In this document: in pieces, positions 49,120-59,100 of the stretch
How the letters are laid out: each line of letters starts with the position of its first letter
Position numbering within the stretch: position 1 is the first letter of the stretch
DNA from: Bacteroidota bacterium
GTDB taxonomy: Bacteria; Bacteroidota; Bacteroidia; Flavobacteriales; Weeksellaceae
Length of the DNA stretch: 64,000 nt
Direction: 5' to 3'
Assembly (NCBI GenBank): GCA_023411265.1
Contig: JAEYOX010000063.1
Span: forward strand, 32,509-96,508
Notes under the pieces: model-generated
What the model was told of the DNA's origin: nothing
What the model saw: only the letters and a program-made list of their open reading frames with translations
The model's database searches: none
Translations under genes and position numbers: made by a program

Positions 49120-49127
49120 TATTTTTG
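49120..49127 (+). promoter_or_regulatory. -7 promoter box for truA
   Basis: TATTTTTG, 19 bases before the TTG start at 49147. It lies after the alternative ATG at 49108, which rules that start out. Confidence 0.5.
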
Positions 49128-49146
49128 TATCTCTAAAGTCATAAGG

Positions 49147-49878
49147 TTGCGCTATTTTATTGAATTTTCATACCACGGAAAAAATTATTTCGGCTATCAA
49201 ATTCAGCCCAGGGAAATCTCGGTCCAGGAAGAACTGGAAAAAGCTCTTTCCACCATCCTGAGGGAAAAAATCAAAATCACAGGAGCCGGAAGAACCGATA
49301 CAGGCGTGCATGCCCGAAAAATGTTTGCACATTTCGATACTTCCCTTCTGCTTTCTGAAAAATTGCCGCATCAGCTCAATAGTTTTTTACCTCCGGATAT
49401 CGCTATAAAAAGAATTTTTAATGTAAAAGAGGATTTGCACGCTCGATTTGATGCAACTTACCGAACGTATGAATATTACATTTCCTTAGAGAAAAACCCT
49501 TTCAGTCAGGATTTTGCATGGCAACACTGGAAACGGAATATCGACATGGGACGCATGAACGAGGCCTGCAAAATACTTTTTGAATTTGAAAATTTTGAAA
49601 GTTTTGCCAAAACGGGCGGCGACAATAAAACCCATCTCTGCAAAATATACAAAGCGTATTGGGAAAAAAATGATACTGAACTACAATTCACCATTTCAGC
49701 CAATCGTTTCCTTCGAAATATGGTTCGCGCCATTGTAGGAACGATGGTGGATATCGGAACCGGAAAAACAGAACCTGAGGATCTCAGGAAAATATTAGAA
49801 AGCAGAAACCGTAATCATGCAGGAACTTCGGCTCCGGCGCATGGACTTTTTTTGGTAGATGTGGGCTATAACTATTAA
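49147..49878 (+). CDS. truA: tRNA pseudouridine(38-40) synthase TruA
   Basis: Modifies the anticodon stem of many tRNAs. 243 residues, normal length, beginning with the conserved strand LRYFIEFSYHGKNYFGYQ (first codon TTG at 49147). The catalytic Asp is in GAGRTDTGVHA (about residue 48), followed by the LPPDIAIKRIFNV, LHARFDATYRTYEYYI and ANRFLRNMVRAIVGTMVDIG motifs. The ATG at 49108 was not chosen because a -7 box lies downstream of it. Divergent from lpxK. Confidence 0.95.
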   Translation: MRYFIEFSYHGKNYFGYQIQPREISVQEELEKALSTILREKIKITGAGRTDTGVHARKMFAHFDTSLLLSEKLPHQLNSFLPPDIAIKRIFNVKEDLHARFDATYRTYEYYISLEKNPFSQDFAWQHWKRNIDMGRMNEACKILFEFENFESFAKTGGDNKTHLCKIYKAYWEKNDTELQFTISANRFLRNMVRAIVGTMVDIGTGKTEPEDLRKILESRNRNHAGTSAPAHGLFLVDVGYNY

Positions 49879-49923
49879 TTTTATACAACAGCCGGATCAC
49901 CCTGAGCTTCCGCTTAAAATGCT

Positions 49924-49931
49924 TACTTTTG
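49924..49931 (+). promoter_or_regulatory. -7 promoter box for the ABC exporter
   Basis: TACTTTTG, 51 bases before the ATG at 49983. It overlaps a possible TTG start at 49929, which is therefore unlikely. Confidence 0.4.
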
Positions 49932-49982
49932 CCCTACATTTTTGAAAAAATCTCCGATTCGCAGCTTTTCTCAATTAAAATA

Positions 49983-51737
49983 ATGAAAAAACAAACCACT
50001 TGGCAAATCATAAAAAGATTATTCACGATTGGGATGAAATTCCGTTCGTGGTTCCTTATTGCACTGCTGATTTCTGTGGTTCTGTCCATTGTTTCTACAT
50101 ACAGGCCTTATCTTACAATGCAAATTGTAGATACCGATATCATTCAGCTTCGGGACAAATCGCTGATGATGAAGCACATTTACTGGCTCATCGGACTTGT
50201 GATACTGGAAACTTTTCTGAATTTTTTCCTGGTTTGGTTTTCCAATTTTATTTCTCAGAATGTCATTCGTGATATCCGGGAACGATTGTACCATAAACTT
50301 ATCTATTTTAAAGCATCATTTTTTGATAAAACGCCAATCGGACAATTGGTAACGCGCGCTGTCGGGGATGTGGAAACGATAGCCACGGTTTACACCGATG
50401 GTTTCCTGATGGTTTTCGGAGATATTCTCAGGATTTTATTTGTATTAGTCATGATGTATCAGACCAATGAGGACCTCACTTATATTTCCTTGATAATTTT
50501 GCCGCTCATGGTATTCAGCACCCGTTTTTTTCAAAAAAGACTGAAGAAAGCTTTCGGGGATGAAAGAACCTGGACCGCACATCAAAATTCTTTTGTACAG
50601 GAACGTTTAGCCGGAATGCCAATCATTCAGGTGTTTAATCGTGAAGAGCAGGAATTCAAAAAGTTTGACGAAATAAATAAAACCCTGAAAGCTGCGCTGC
50701 TAAGAACCGTTTTTATTTTCTCGCTGTTTTTCCCGGTAGTAGAGCTTATTTCATCAGTTTTCATCGGTTTCATCCTGTTTTATGGCGGCTATATCACCAT
50801 TAGTGCAGGGGTTGTCATTGCCTTTATTCAGTATATCTCAATGCTTATTAGACCTTTGCGACAAATTGCCGATCGTTTTAACAATATCCAGCGCGGAATT
50901 GTGGGCGCAGAAAGAGTATTAGGACTAATAGATGAAGATTTTGCTCTGCCCAACACCGGAACGGTAACCAAAAATTATTTCGAGGGAAAAATTGAATTCA
51001 GAAACGTTCATTTCTCTTATGATGAGAAGCAGGAAGTACTGAAAGGAATCAGTTTCACTGTAAATCCGGGTGAAAACATAGCAATCGTTGGAGCAACAGG
51101 TGCAGGAAAATCAACCATTATCAGCTTGATTACCAGACTGTACGACATTAATTCCGGAAAAATTCTGATTGATAATATTGATCTGAAGGAATATGAGTTA
51201 TACAACCTCCGAAGTCATATTGGCGTGGTGCTTCAGGATGTATTCCTGTTTCATGGAACCATTGCTGAAAATCTCGCTTTTGGTGATGATTCCATTAGTT
51301 TGGATCAAATTAAAAAGGCGGCAGAAGAAATCGAAGTGGATGAATTTATACAGCAACTTCCCGGAGGTTATGATTATATAGTAAGCGAACGCGGAAGCTC
51401 TATTTCATTGGGGCAAAGGCAGCTTCTATCATTTTTAAGAGCGTATCTTTCTGATCCTAAGATTCTGATTTTAGACGAAGCCACTTCTTCTGTTGACCTT
51501 GAAAGTGAAAAATTAATCCAGAAAGCGACAGAGAAAATCACTAAAGACCGCACGTCCATTATTATTGCACACCGACTTTCTACCATAGAAAAAGCAGACA
51601 AAATCATCGTGATGGATCAGGGAATGATTGTAGAAGAGGGACATCACTCTGAATTATTAGAAAAAAACGGATATTACGCAGCTCTGTACAGCGCACAGCT
51701 CAGGTCAGCTTTTTCTGAAGCAGGGAACAGTAAATAA
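49983..51737 (+). CDS. ABC exporter, fused membrane and ATP-binding domains
   Basis: 584 residues in the MsbA/multidrug-exporter arrangement: six helices (about 20-330; first GMKFRSWFLIALLISVVLSIV), then the nucleotide-binding domain with Walker A GATGAGKSTIISLI (about 370), Q-loop region LQDVFLFHGTIAENLAFG, signature SISLGQRQLLSFLRAYL, Walker B ILILDEATSSVD and switch His in IIIAHRLSTIEKAD. The signature reads SLGQRQ where the usual form is SGGQRQ, a change seen in some homodimer members. It likely works as a homodimer. Substrate unknown; lipid or drug export are family roles. Convergent with pyk. Confidence 0.92.
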   Translation: MKKQTTWQIIKRLFTIGMKFRSWFLIALLISVVLSIVSTYRPYLTMQIVDTDIIQLRDKSLMMKHIYWLIGLVILETFLNFFLVWFSNFISQNVIRDIRERLYHKLIYFKASFFDKTPIGQLVTRAVGDVETIATVYTDGFLMVFGDILRILFVLVMMYQTNEDLTYISLIILPLMVFSTRFFQKRLKKAFGDERTWTAHQNSFVQERLAGMPIIQVFNREEQEFKKFDEINKTLKAALLRTVFIFSLFFPVVELISSVFIGFILFYGGYITISAGVVIAFIQYISMLIRPLRQIADRFNNIQRGIVGAERVLGLIDEDFALPNTGTVTKNYFEGKIEFRNVHFSYDEKQEVLKGISFTVNPGENIAIVGATGAGKSTIISLITRLYDINSGKILIDNIDLKEYELYNLRSHIGVVLQDVFLFHGTIAENLAFGDDSISLDQIKKAAEEIEVDEFIQQLPGGYDYIVSERGSSISLGQRQLLSFLRAYLSDPKILILDEATSSVDLESEKLIQKATEKITKDRTSIIIAHRLSTIEKADKIIVMDQGMIVEEGHHSELLEKNGYYAALYSAQLRSAFSEAGNSK

Positions 51738-51758
51738 CTCCTTTTTAAATAAAAGTCA

Positions 51759-53201
51759 TTATATCGTTGTTAGTCTTAATGTATTGGTTTTACCGCTGTC
51801 TTCCACAGGTGTGGCATTCAGATTAATCACGAAATCACCCTCTTCCACAAAACCCAAATCCCGGACAATCTGATTTACCTGGATAATGGTTTCATCGGTA
51901 GATTTTGTTCCGTCGTAATAATAAGCGTGCACCCCCCACAGCAGATTCAGCATGGTGGTTACTCTTCTGTTGGAACTGAACACGATAATATGAGAATTCG
52001 GGCGGTGCGCTGCAATCTGAAAAGCAGTATATCCCGAATGGGTGAGAGTAATGATGGCTTCCACATCCGTAGTTTTGGCAATTCTAACAGCCGCCAGACA
52101 GATTCTGTTGGTGATGAATCTGCTGTCAATGCATTGATATTCCTTTTCTATTGGGGCATTTTTCTTAATATAGAAACTGGTACTTTCAATATTCTTCACG
52201 ATCTTAGCCATATTTCTGACCACTTCTACGGGATATCTTCCTACCGAGGTTTCTCCGGAAAGCATCACAGCGTCAGCACCATCCAAAACGGAATTGGCCA
52301 CATCATTCACTTCGGCTCGTGTAGGCGTAAGACTTTTGATCATGGTTTCCATCATCTGGGTAGCGATAATGACCGGCTTGGAGTGATGACGAGCTTTTTC
52401 TACCAATATTTTCTGAATTGCAGGAACTTCTTCCATAGGAACTTCTACTCCAAGGTCGCCTCTTGCCACCATCAGTCCGTCACACTCTATCAGTATTTCA
52501 TCAATATTCTTGACTCCTTCGGGCTTTTCAATTTTTGCAATAATGGGTATTCTCTGTTGGCTCGGGTGCTTTTCAATCAGGTTTTTAAGATCGATAATAT
52601 CCTGCGCGTGGCGAACAAAAGACAGAGCAATCCAGTCCACTTCCAGTTCCAGCATCAACTGAACATCTTCAATATCTTTTTCGGTGAGAGCAGGTAGTGA
52701 AACATTGGTATTCGGTAAATTTACTCCCTTTTTTGAACTTAAAGGGCCGCCTTGGATGGTAACTGCTTTCACAGTATCCAATTCGTTGGTTTCCGTGACT
52801 TGCAATACCAGTTTTCCGTCGTCTATTAGAATTCTTTCGCCTGCTTTTACGTCCTTGGGAAATTCCGTATAGGTCATATAAACTTTAGTGGAATTGCCTT
52901 CAATGTTTTCATTGGTAAAAGTCAGGATGTCTCCCGGATTCAAATAAGAACCTTCCTCTACATTTCCGACCCGAAGTTTAGGACCTTGCAAATCGCCTAA
53001 TATGGCAACAGAAGTCCCAAGCTCCTGATTGAGTTGGCGGATCGTTTCCACATTCGCACGAACTACTTCGTAATCGGCATGAGAAAAATTGATCCTGAAA
53101 ATGTCCACCCCGGATTTGATCAACTCCGTCATTATCTCTTTCGAAGAGGAAGCGGGACCAAGGGTGGCTATGATTTTTGTTCTTTTTAGATATTTATTCA
53201 T
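51759..53201 (-). CDS. pyk: Pyruvate kinase
   Basis: Last step of glycolysis, phosphoenolpyruvate to pyruvate with ATP. 480 residues. KIIATLGPASSS start, DIFRINFSHADYE, GDLQGPKLRVG, DWIALSFVRHAQDI, the IIAKIEKPEGVKNIDEIL Lys/Glu site, MVARGDLGVEVPMEEVP and IIATQMMETMIKSLTPTRAEVNDVANSVLDG are all standard. Lys after the metal Glu suggests K+-independent types may be told apart experimentally; I make no claim. Last in the acpP-fabF-rnc run; overlaps the IPExxxVDY gene by eight bases. Confidence 0.97.
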   Translation of the reverse strand: MNKYLKRTKIIATLGPASSSKEIMTELIKSGVDIFRINFSHADYEVVRANVETIRQLNQELGTSVAILGDLQGPKLRVGNVEEGSYLNPGDILTFTNENIEGNSTKVYMTYTEFPKDVKAGERILIDDGKLVLQVTETNELDTVKAVTIQGGPLSSKKGVNLPNTNVSLPALTEKDIEDVQLMLELEVDWIALSFVRHAQDIIDLKNLIEKHPSQQRIPIIAKIEKPEGVKNIDEILIECDGLMVARGDLGVEVPMEEVPAIQKILVEKARHHSKPVIIATQMMETMIKSLTPTRAEVNDVANSVLDGADAVMLSGETSVGRYPVEVVRNMAKIVKNIESTSFYIKKNAPIEKEYQCIDSRFITNRICLAAVRIAKTTDVEAIITLTHSGYTAFQIAAHRPNSHIIVFSSNRRVTTMLNLLWGVHAYYYDGTKSTDETIIQVNQIVRDLGFVEEGDFVINLNATPVEDSGKTNTLRLTTI

Positions 53202-53664
53202 AATACTGAAGGATATGATAAAGCTCCTCGTCAGATGTCAAAACAATTTCCTGAATCTGAAAAGTAAGTTTCTCAGGCAGCAAAATTACGGAAAAATCAG
53301 TAATGCTATCGGGGCTACAGATAATATAATCCGTATCATGAAAATTATTTAATAGAAATTTAATACTCTGTTCTTCAATGAAGAGCTCATTGATTTCTTT
53401 TTTCTGAAAACTTTCAGAAGATTTATTAGAAATAAAACGATAACAGGTCTGGCATTCCTTGCTGTATCCTTCAAAAACAGGAAAAAAATACCGGTAGTAT
53501 TCGCCTTCTACAATAATGTCTTTAATTCTTTGGAAAGAGAAGGTATTAACTCTGTTAATATGAAAAAAAAACTCAAAATCCGGGAGCTCTTTGGCCAGCC
53601 TCACCAAAGCGATAGTCGGTTCTTCCGCCCCAGTATCATCCAGAATGATTTTTTGAATTTCCAA
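53194..53664 (-). CDS. IPExxxVDY-family protein (degenerate signature)
   Basis: 156 residues, no signal peptide. A small alpha/beta protein beginning MEIQKIILDDTGAEEPTIAL, with FFPVFEGYSKECQTCYRFISNKS in the middle. Position and size fit the IPExxxVDY family that lies between rnc and pyk in Bacteroidota, but the signature here is LNNFHDTDY, so only the final D-Y is kept. It overlaps rnc by 29 bases and pyk by eight, so all three are translationally coupled. Function unknown. Confidence 0.75.
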   Translation of the reverse strand: MEIQKIILDDTGAEEPTIALVRLAKELPDFEFFFHINRVNTFSFQRIKDIIVEGEYYRYFFPVFEGYSKECQTCYRFISNKSSESFQKKEINELFIEEQSIKFLLNNFHDTDYIICSPDSITDFSVILLPEKLTFQIQEIVLTSDEELYHILQYYE

Positions 53665-54403
53665 TGATATTTGCTTTTTTATTTAAAACATAAAATGCTC
53701 TTTGGGCAGCCTTTTCTTCAGCTTTTTTCTTGGATGTTTCCGATGCGTTAGCAGTTTTCACATCAGCAATCCAGACTGTACAGCGAAATACTGCATTTTT
53801 ATTAGGACGGGGCTCCTCACAGGTTTCATACTGGATGCTGACTTTGTTTTTCTGAGCCCACTCCAGCAGCAAACCTTTGTAACTTACAATTTTATTCTCC
53901 AACTTAGTCATTTCTGTGGGTGTAAGAAGCCTTTCCAGCACAATTCTTTCACAGGCACTATACCCTAGATCGAGATATACAGCTCCTATAAGGGATTCAA
54001 AAAGATTTCCCGAAATATTCTCGCTGAGTGTAGAGGTGTTCCCGTTTTGGATGTAATTAGTTATGTTAAGATCGTCACCTACTTTATTCAGGTTTTTCCG
54101 GTTTACGATTTTAGATTTCATCTGAGTCAGATAACCTTCATTCGCTTCCGGATAGGTGGTAAAAAGATGGCAGGAGATAATAGAACCCAATATGGAATCG
54201 CCTAAAAATTCAAGCCGTTCGTAATTATTAAATTCCTGATCTTTTTGCGGAGATTTCAAAGAAAAAGCTTTTCGGTAGAGATTGATGTTCCGAATTTCAC
54301 AACCGATGATTCTACTGATTTCTGAGCTAAGATAATAATCCTTTTCAGATAGTATTTTTTTTCTTTGTTTAAGGAATTTAGGAAAGTATTTCTGCAACTC
54401 CAT
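53636..54403 (-). CDS. rnc: Ribonuclease III
   Basis: Cleaves double-stranded RNA in rRNA and mRNA processing. 255 residues: RNase III domain with the signature ERLEFLGDSILGSIIS (about 65-80) and the second acidic site ISGNLFESLIGAVYLDLGY; dsRNA-binding domain (about 165-240) with SYKGLLLEWAQKNK and the final KKKAEEKAAQRAFYVL helix. It starts nine bases after fabF. The gene order acpP-fabF-rnc is conserved across many bacteria. Confidence 0.96.
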   Translation of the reverse strand: MELQKYFPKFLKQRKKILSEKDYYLSSEISRIIGCEIRNINLYRKAFSLKSPQKDQEFNNYERLEFLGDSILGSIISCHLFTTYPEANEGYLTQMKSKIVNRKNLNKVGDDLNITNYIQNGNTSTLSENISGNLFESLIGAVYLDLGYSACERIVLERLLTPTEMTKLENKIVSYKGLLLEWAQKNKVSIQYETCEEPRPNKNAVFRCTVWIADVKTANASETSKKKAEEKAAQRAFYVLNKKANIIGNSKNHSG

Positions 54404-54412
54404 TGTACTGAT

Positions 54413-55660
54413 TTACAGTTTTTTAAACAGAACGCATGCATTATGCCCACCGAAACCGAAGGTGTTGCTCATTGCCACATTTACATCTTTTTTGACAGCT
54501 TCATTGAAGGTAAAATTCAAACGGCTGTCGATATTTGCATCATCTGTGAAATGATTGATTGTAGGTGGCACGGTGCCGTGGATAATGGTACCTAATGCTG
54601 CGATGGCTTCTATAACCCCGGCTGCACCCAATAGGTGGCCCGTCATGGATTTTGTAGAATTGATCTGAATATCAAAAGCATGCTCTCCCAACAGTTTGGA
54701 TATGGCATTTGATTCTGCTATATCGCCCAGCGGAGTAGATGTACCGTGCATATTAATATGGTCTACTTCGTCTGCGGTAAGTTCTGCATCATCCAGACAG
54801 TTTTTCATCACCATATATGCGCCTAATCCTTCCGGATGGGGAGCAGTCATGTGATAGGCATCTGCACTCATACCTCCTCCTTTCAGTTCTGCATAAATGG
54901 TGGCACCTCTTTTTTTGGCATGTTCATATTCTTCTAAAATGATACTTCCGGCTCCTTCACCCAATACAAAACCATCTCGGTCTTTGTCGAAAGGCCTTGA
55001 AGCAGTTTGAGGATCATCATTTCGGGTAGAAAGTGCCATCATGGCATTAAATCCTCCTACGCCACTGGCTGTAACTGCCGCTTCTGAACCGCCACAGACA
55101 ATCACATCAGCTTTGCCGAGCTGAATCAGCATTTTTGCATCAATAATAGCGTTAGCGGATGAGGCACAGGCAGAAACTGTGGTATAGTTGGGCCCGTGAA
55201 AACCATATTCCATGGAAATATGCCCGGGAGTAATATCCGCGATCATTTTCGGGATAAAAAATGGATTGAATCTTGGGATTCCTTCAGAAGCAGCAAAACC
55301 AAGAACTTCTTTTTCGAAAGTTTCCAGTCCGCCAATACCTGATCCCCAGATAACGCCTACACGGTTTTTGTTTACGTTGTCTTCCACAATACGCGAGTGG
55401 GAAACGGCTTCTTTAGCGGCCACCATTCCCAATTGGGTATTACGGTCCATTTTTTTTGATTCTTTCTTATCAAAATGGCTCAACGGATCAAAACCTTTTA
55501 CTTCGCATGCAAACTTTGTTTTGAAATTGGAGGCATCGAAAAGAGTAATAGGAGCTGCTCCGCTCTTGCCTTTCACAAGGTTTTCCCAGTATTCTATTGC
55601 ATTGTTGCCAATAGGCGTCACAGCACCAAACCCGGTAACTACTACTCTTTTCAATTCCAT
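54413..55660 (-). CDS. fabF: 3-oxoacyl-ACP synthase II
   Basis: Elongating condensing enzyme of fatty acid synthesis. 415 residues; catalytic Cys in TTVSACASSANAI (about 164), His in HMHGTSTPLGD (about 304) and His in STKSMTGHLLGAAG (about 340), i.e. Cys-His-His as in KAS II. N-terminus VVVTGFGAVTPIGN and C-terminus NTFGFGGHNACVLF are also standard. 27 bases after acpP and nine before rnc. Confidence 0.97.
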   Translation of the reverse strand: MELKRVVVTGFGAVTPIGNNAIEYWENLVKGKSGAAPITLFDASNFKTKFACEVKGFDPLSHFDKKESKKMDRNTQLGMVAAKEAVSHSRIVEDNVNKNRVGVIWGSGIGGLETFEKEVLGFAASEGIPRFNPFFIPKMIADITPGHISMEYGFHGPNYTTVSACASSANAIIDAKMLIQLGKADVIVCGGSEAAVTASGVGGFNAMMALSTRNDDPQTASRPFDKDRDGFVLGEGAGSIILEEYEHAKKRGATIYAELKGGGMSADAYHMTAPHPEGLGAYMVMKNCLDDAELTADEVDHINMHGTSTPLGDIAESNAISKLLGEHAFDIQINSTKSMTGHLLGAAGVIEAIAALGTIIHGTVPPTINHFTDDANIDSRLNFTFNEAVKKDVNVAMSNTFGFGGHNACVLFKKL

Positions 55661-55687
55661 AAATTATATTCTTCTGTTAAAGAAATA

Positions 55688-55927
55688 TTACTTGTTCACT
55701 ACTTCTTCGATGTAAGCAATAGCATGACCTACAGTAGTAATTTTTTCTGCCTGATCATCTGGGATCTGGATGTTGAATTCTTTTTCAAACTCCATGATGA
55801 GTTCTACGGTATCCAAAGAGTCGGCTCCTAAATCGTTTGTGAAGCTCGCTTCCGGAGTCACTTCTGTTTCTTCAACGTCAAGCTTATCAGCGATGATAGC
55901 TTTTACTCTTGATGCAATGTCTGACAT
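55688..55927 (-). CDS. acpP: Acyl carrier protein
   Basis: 79 residues, acidic, with the phosphopantetheine Ser in [20 protein letters not shown] (Ser at about 39). Carries acyl chains as thioesters for FabF and related enzymes. First gene of the acpP-fabF-rnc-IPExxxVDY-pyk run, with a TATATTTG box upstream. Confidence 0.98.
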   Translation of the reverse strand: MSDIASRVKAIIADKLDVEETEVTPEASFTNDLGADSLDTVELIMEFEKEFNIQIPDDQAEKITTVGHAIAYIEEVVNK

Positions 55928-55960
55928 AGTAATTTAAATTTTTATTGTTGATAATTGCTG

Positions 55961-55968
55961 CAAATATA
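55961..55968 (-). promoter_or_regulatory. -7 promoter box for acpP-fabF
   Basis: TATATTTG on the minus strand, 33 bases before the acpP ATG; no -33 TTG at 20 bases. The remaining bases up to 56150 show nothing else clear. Confidence 0.45.
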
Positions 55969-56150
55969 TAAAATTCTTTCAGAAGTCATGATTTTTTATT
56001 CCTATTTAAGCAAATATTGAACATCATTCTGGTATAGAAACCGGATTTTTCACGTTGTGAATAAGATATGAAAAAGGAAGTTGATATTGTTACTGTTTTT
56101 GTTATTAAAGAAAATTCCTCATGCTTACCCTGCTTACCGTACGACACAAA

Positions 56151-56174
56151 GAAGCCCTCTGTTGAGAGGGCTTC
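56151..56174 (-). terminator. Terminator after the FN3/GEVED surface protein
   Basis: Perfect 9-bp stem GAAGCCCTC / GAGGGCTTC, 6-base loop; the minus strand continues TTTGTGTCG. Confidence 0.8.
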
Positions 56175-56197
56175 CGATTTAAAGCATTAAAATAACT

Positions 56198-59100
56198 TTA
56201 TTCCTTAATGAACTTCCGCTGAGCAGATTGTCCATTTTTAGCTTCAATGTTAATGATAAAAATACCATTGATTAATCTGCTGACATCAATCTTATTGTTG
56301 AAAATACCTCCGGATTGAACCAGCTGACCAATGGAACTGTAAATGGTGTATTTAGAACCATCTTCCACTCTGGTAATATTCAGAATGTTTCTCACAGGGT
56401 TGGGATAAATCTGAATCTGTTCCATATCCAGAATATTAGTTGCTAAAGGTTTTACAATTCTCACATTGTAATCTTCCACTTCTCCGAACTCAAATACTGA
56501 ACACATTTCAGGTGAACTGTTCCTGCTCATTGCAACTCTCATCACAACATATTTATCTAATGTGAGGCTGGCATAAGCACTGGCTGGCACACTGAAGGTT
56601 CCTGTAACTTCCGCATCAGTATTAGGCGGAGACATTAATATTCTTTCTTCATTGGTAAATAATCCATCTCGGTTAAAGTCAATCCACACGGTTACCGCGG
56701 CATTGCGAGGTGTTCCGTTCCAGGATTTAGTAATAGAAATCTGGTTATTATTAGACCCTTGCAGCAAAACGATGGATCTGGTTATATCTCCTACGTACGA
56801 AGTATAATTGGATGCACCTGAGTTACTGTTCATTTCTTCATTTCCAAAAGGTTTGACATTAACATTAGAAATATGTTCGGCTGAGCTGTCTGTAGATCCC
56901 ATTTCACAATAATTCAATCCTGGGGTGGTGAACACGTAAGGATCAGAAAATATTTGCGTGCCTCCGTTACACACATTGGCAATCTGTACTTCGTATTGGG
57001 TTTCTTCTGTTAGCCCTGTGATGATATAATTATTAACCGAAACAGGAACAGAATTCCAGCCTGCTGAAGATCCTACTTTTCTCCATCTTAAAATATACGT
57101 AGCACCAGGAACTGCATTCCAGTTCACCTGTGCCTGAGTCATGGAAAGGTTGGTAATGGATAATCCAACCGGAGCCATTTCACAAGTAGAAAGCGTTGTA
57201 AATACTTTCGGGGTTGTATAAATATCAAACGCAATAGAACACGCAGAAGCAATTCTCACCTCATAATTGGTGTATGGCAATAACCCGGTAATCGTGTACG
57301 AATTGGTATTTACATTAACCACAGTCCACGTTGTTCCACCAACTTCTCTATACTCTAATGTGTAGGTAAAAGGAATCATAGGATCCCAGGTAACCAACGC
57401 TGATGATGCGGTAATGTTATTAACAGTTAATCCACTTGGCGGAACAGGGTTACATTCTGTAGTGAATTCAATATGGGCATACGTTCCTTCTACTCCCTGA
57501 CATACTGCTGCAACTTCAACTTCATACAGCTGAGATGAAATAAGATTACTCAAATCAATAGAATTGGTTGTAGCCGGCCACGGTGCGGCAGGAACCGGAA
57601 TGACAGAAACCCAACCAGGTGCTCCTACAGGACGGTACCTTACTATATAAGAGGCTCCACCGATATCCTGAGGCCACGTGATGGTAGCTGTGTTATGAGT
57701 AATAGCAGATGCGACCGGTAAAGGTGCCGTATTATTACAAATCACAACCATTACATTATCTATCGCTGCAGGAGGATTAGTTCCTACGGATGCATTATTT
57801 CTCCATTCAAAAACAACCCTCATAACTCCTCCCGCAAAGCTGCTTACATCTAAAGCCGGATCTTCATACGTCTGCCATGCATTCTGCAATTGGAAGTTAC
57901 CGGCAATAGGAATTCTATCCGGAGCTGCTGCTATCAGACTTCCCGCCACCGGCATATAGTCAGTCGGCACCAGCCAGACTCTCATATAATCATTATTGTT
58001 TTCTCCTGCTGATTTCCAGTCAAATTTAAAAGTAACCGTAGTTGTTCCCGAAGGAATAGTAATATCCCGATACGCGTGTACTACACTTGGGGTAGTGATG
58101 GTATATTCATTAGCTGCTCCGTTATTATTGGAAATATAAATGGCATTGGCAGGATTTCCTGTTGCTGAACCGTAAGCCCATTTGTTGGTCTGAGACCCGT
58201 TAATAAATCCAAAATCATTGGGTCCGGTAAAGTTCTGAATATACGGAATAGTAGCCGGAATCTGGGCGGTGGTGAAATAACCTCCGGAGACCCAGAAACT
58301 TGTATCCCCCGGACCACAGTTAGAACGCACCCACCAGTAATAAGTAGTGTTCGGAGTAAGTCCGGTTACGTTGTGCGGTGAACCTGCAGCTGTTCCGGTA
58401 GGAGCGGTAGTTGGCGTAGGCGGAATATTAGATGGTGATAGGTAGTAATGATAACCATTAGCCGGTGCTGGAACAGCAGGCGTCCACGACAGTGTTGCTG
58501 AATTGGAGGTAATATTGGAAGATGCTAAGTTGGAAGGAGGCACCCTACAGGCATTTACCGAAAAATTAATATTATCGATAGCCGCAGGTGGTTGGGTTCC
58601 TGTGGTTGCATTATTTCTCCATTCAAATACCAGACGCATAACACCACCTTGAGAAATAAAACTGAAAACAGGCACATTGGTATTCAGATAAGTCTGCCAT
58701 GTATCTTCCAACTGGAAGTTGCCACCAATTCTAATTTTACCACCACCAGCAGTAATTGCTGCACCGGGAACGATAGTATGGGAAACCGGCACCATCCATA
58801 CACTGAAATAATCCTGGCCGCTCTGTCCTTCGGATTTCCAGTCGAACATCAATGAACCAAGTGTTGATCCTGCAGGAATTATAATATCACGGTAGGCATG
58901 CGCAAAACTTGCGGAAGTAATTGTATAAGCGTTAGAAACTCCATCGTCATTTGAAATATAAATGGAGTTTGGCGGATTTCCTTCCGCTGCACCATACGCC
59001 CATTTATTGGTTTGGTTTCCTACAAATGTAAAATCGTTAGGTCCTGTAAAACTTTGATGATAAGGCACGTTCGCCGGTATTTGTCCGGTAGTAAAACTTG

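Noticed and set aside
49929..49982. Upstream extension of the ABC exporter
   Set aside because: The TTG at 49929 is part of the -7 box; the ATG at 49983 gives a normal exporter N-terminus.
56068..56190. 40-codon plus-strand frame starting MKKEVDIVTV
   Set aside because: It reads through the terminator of the FN3 protein gene and has no promoter box; probably chance.
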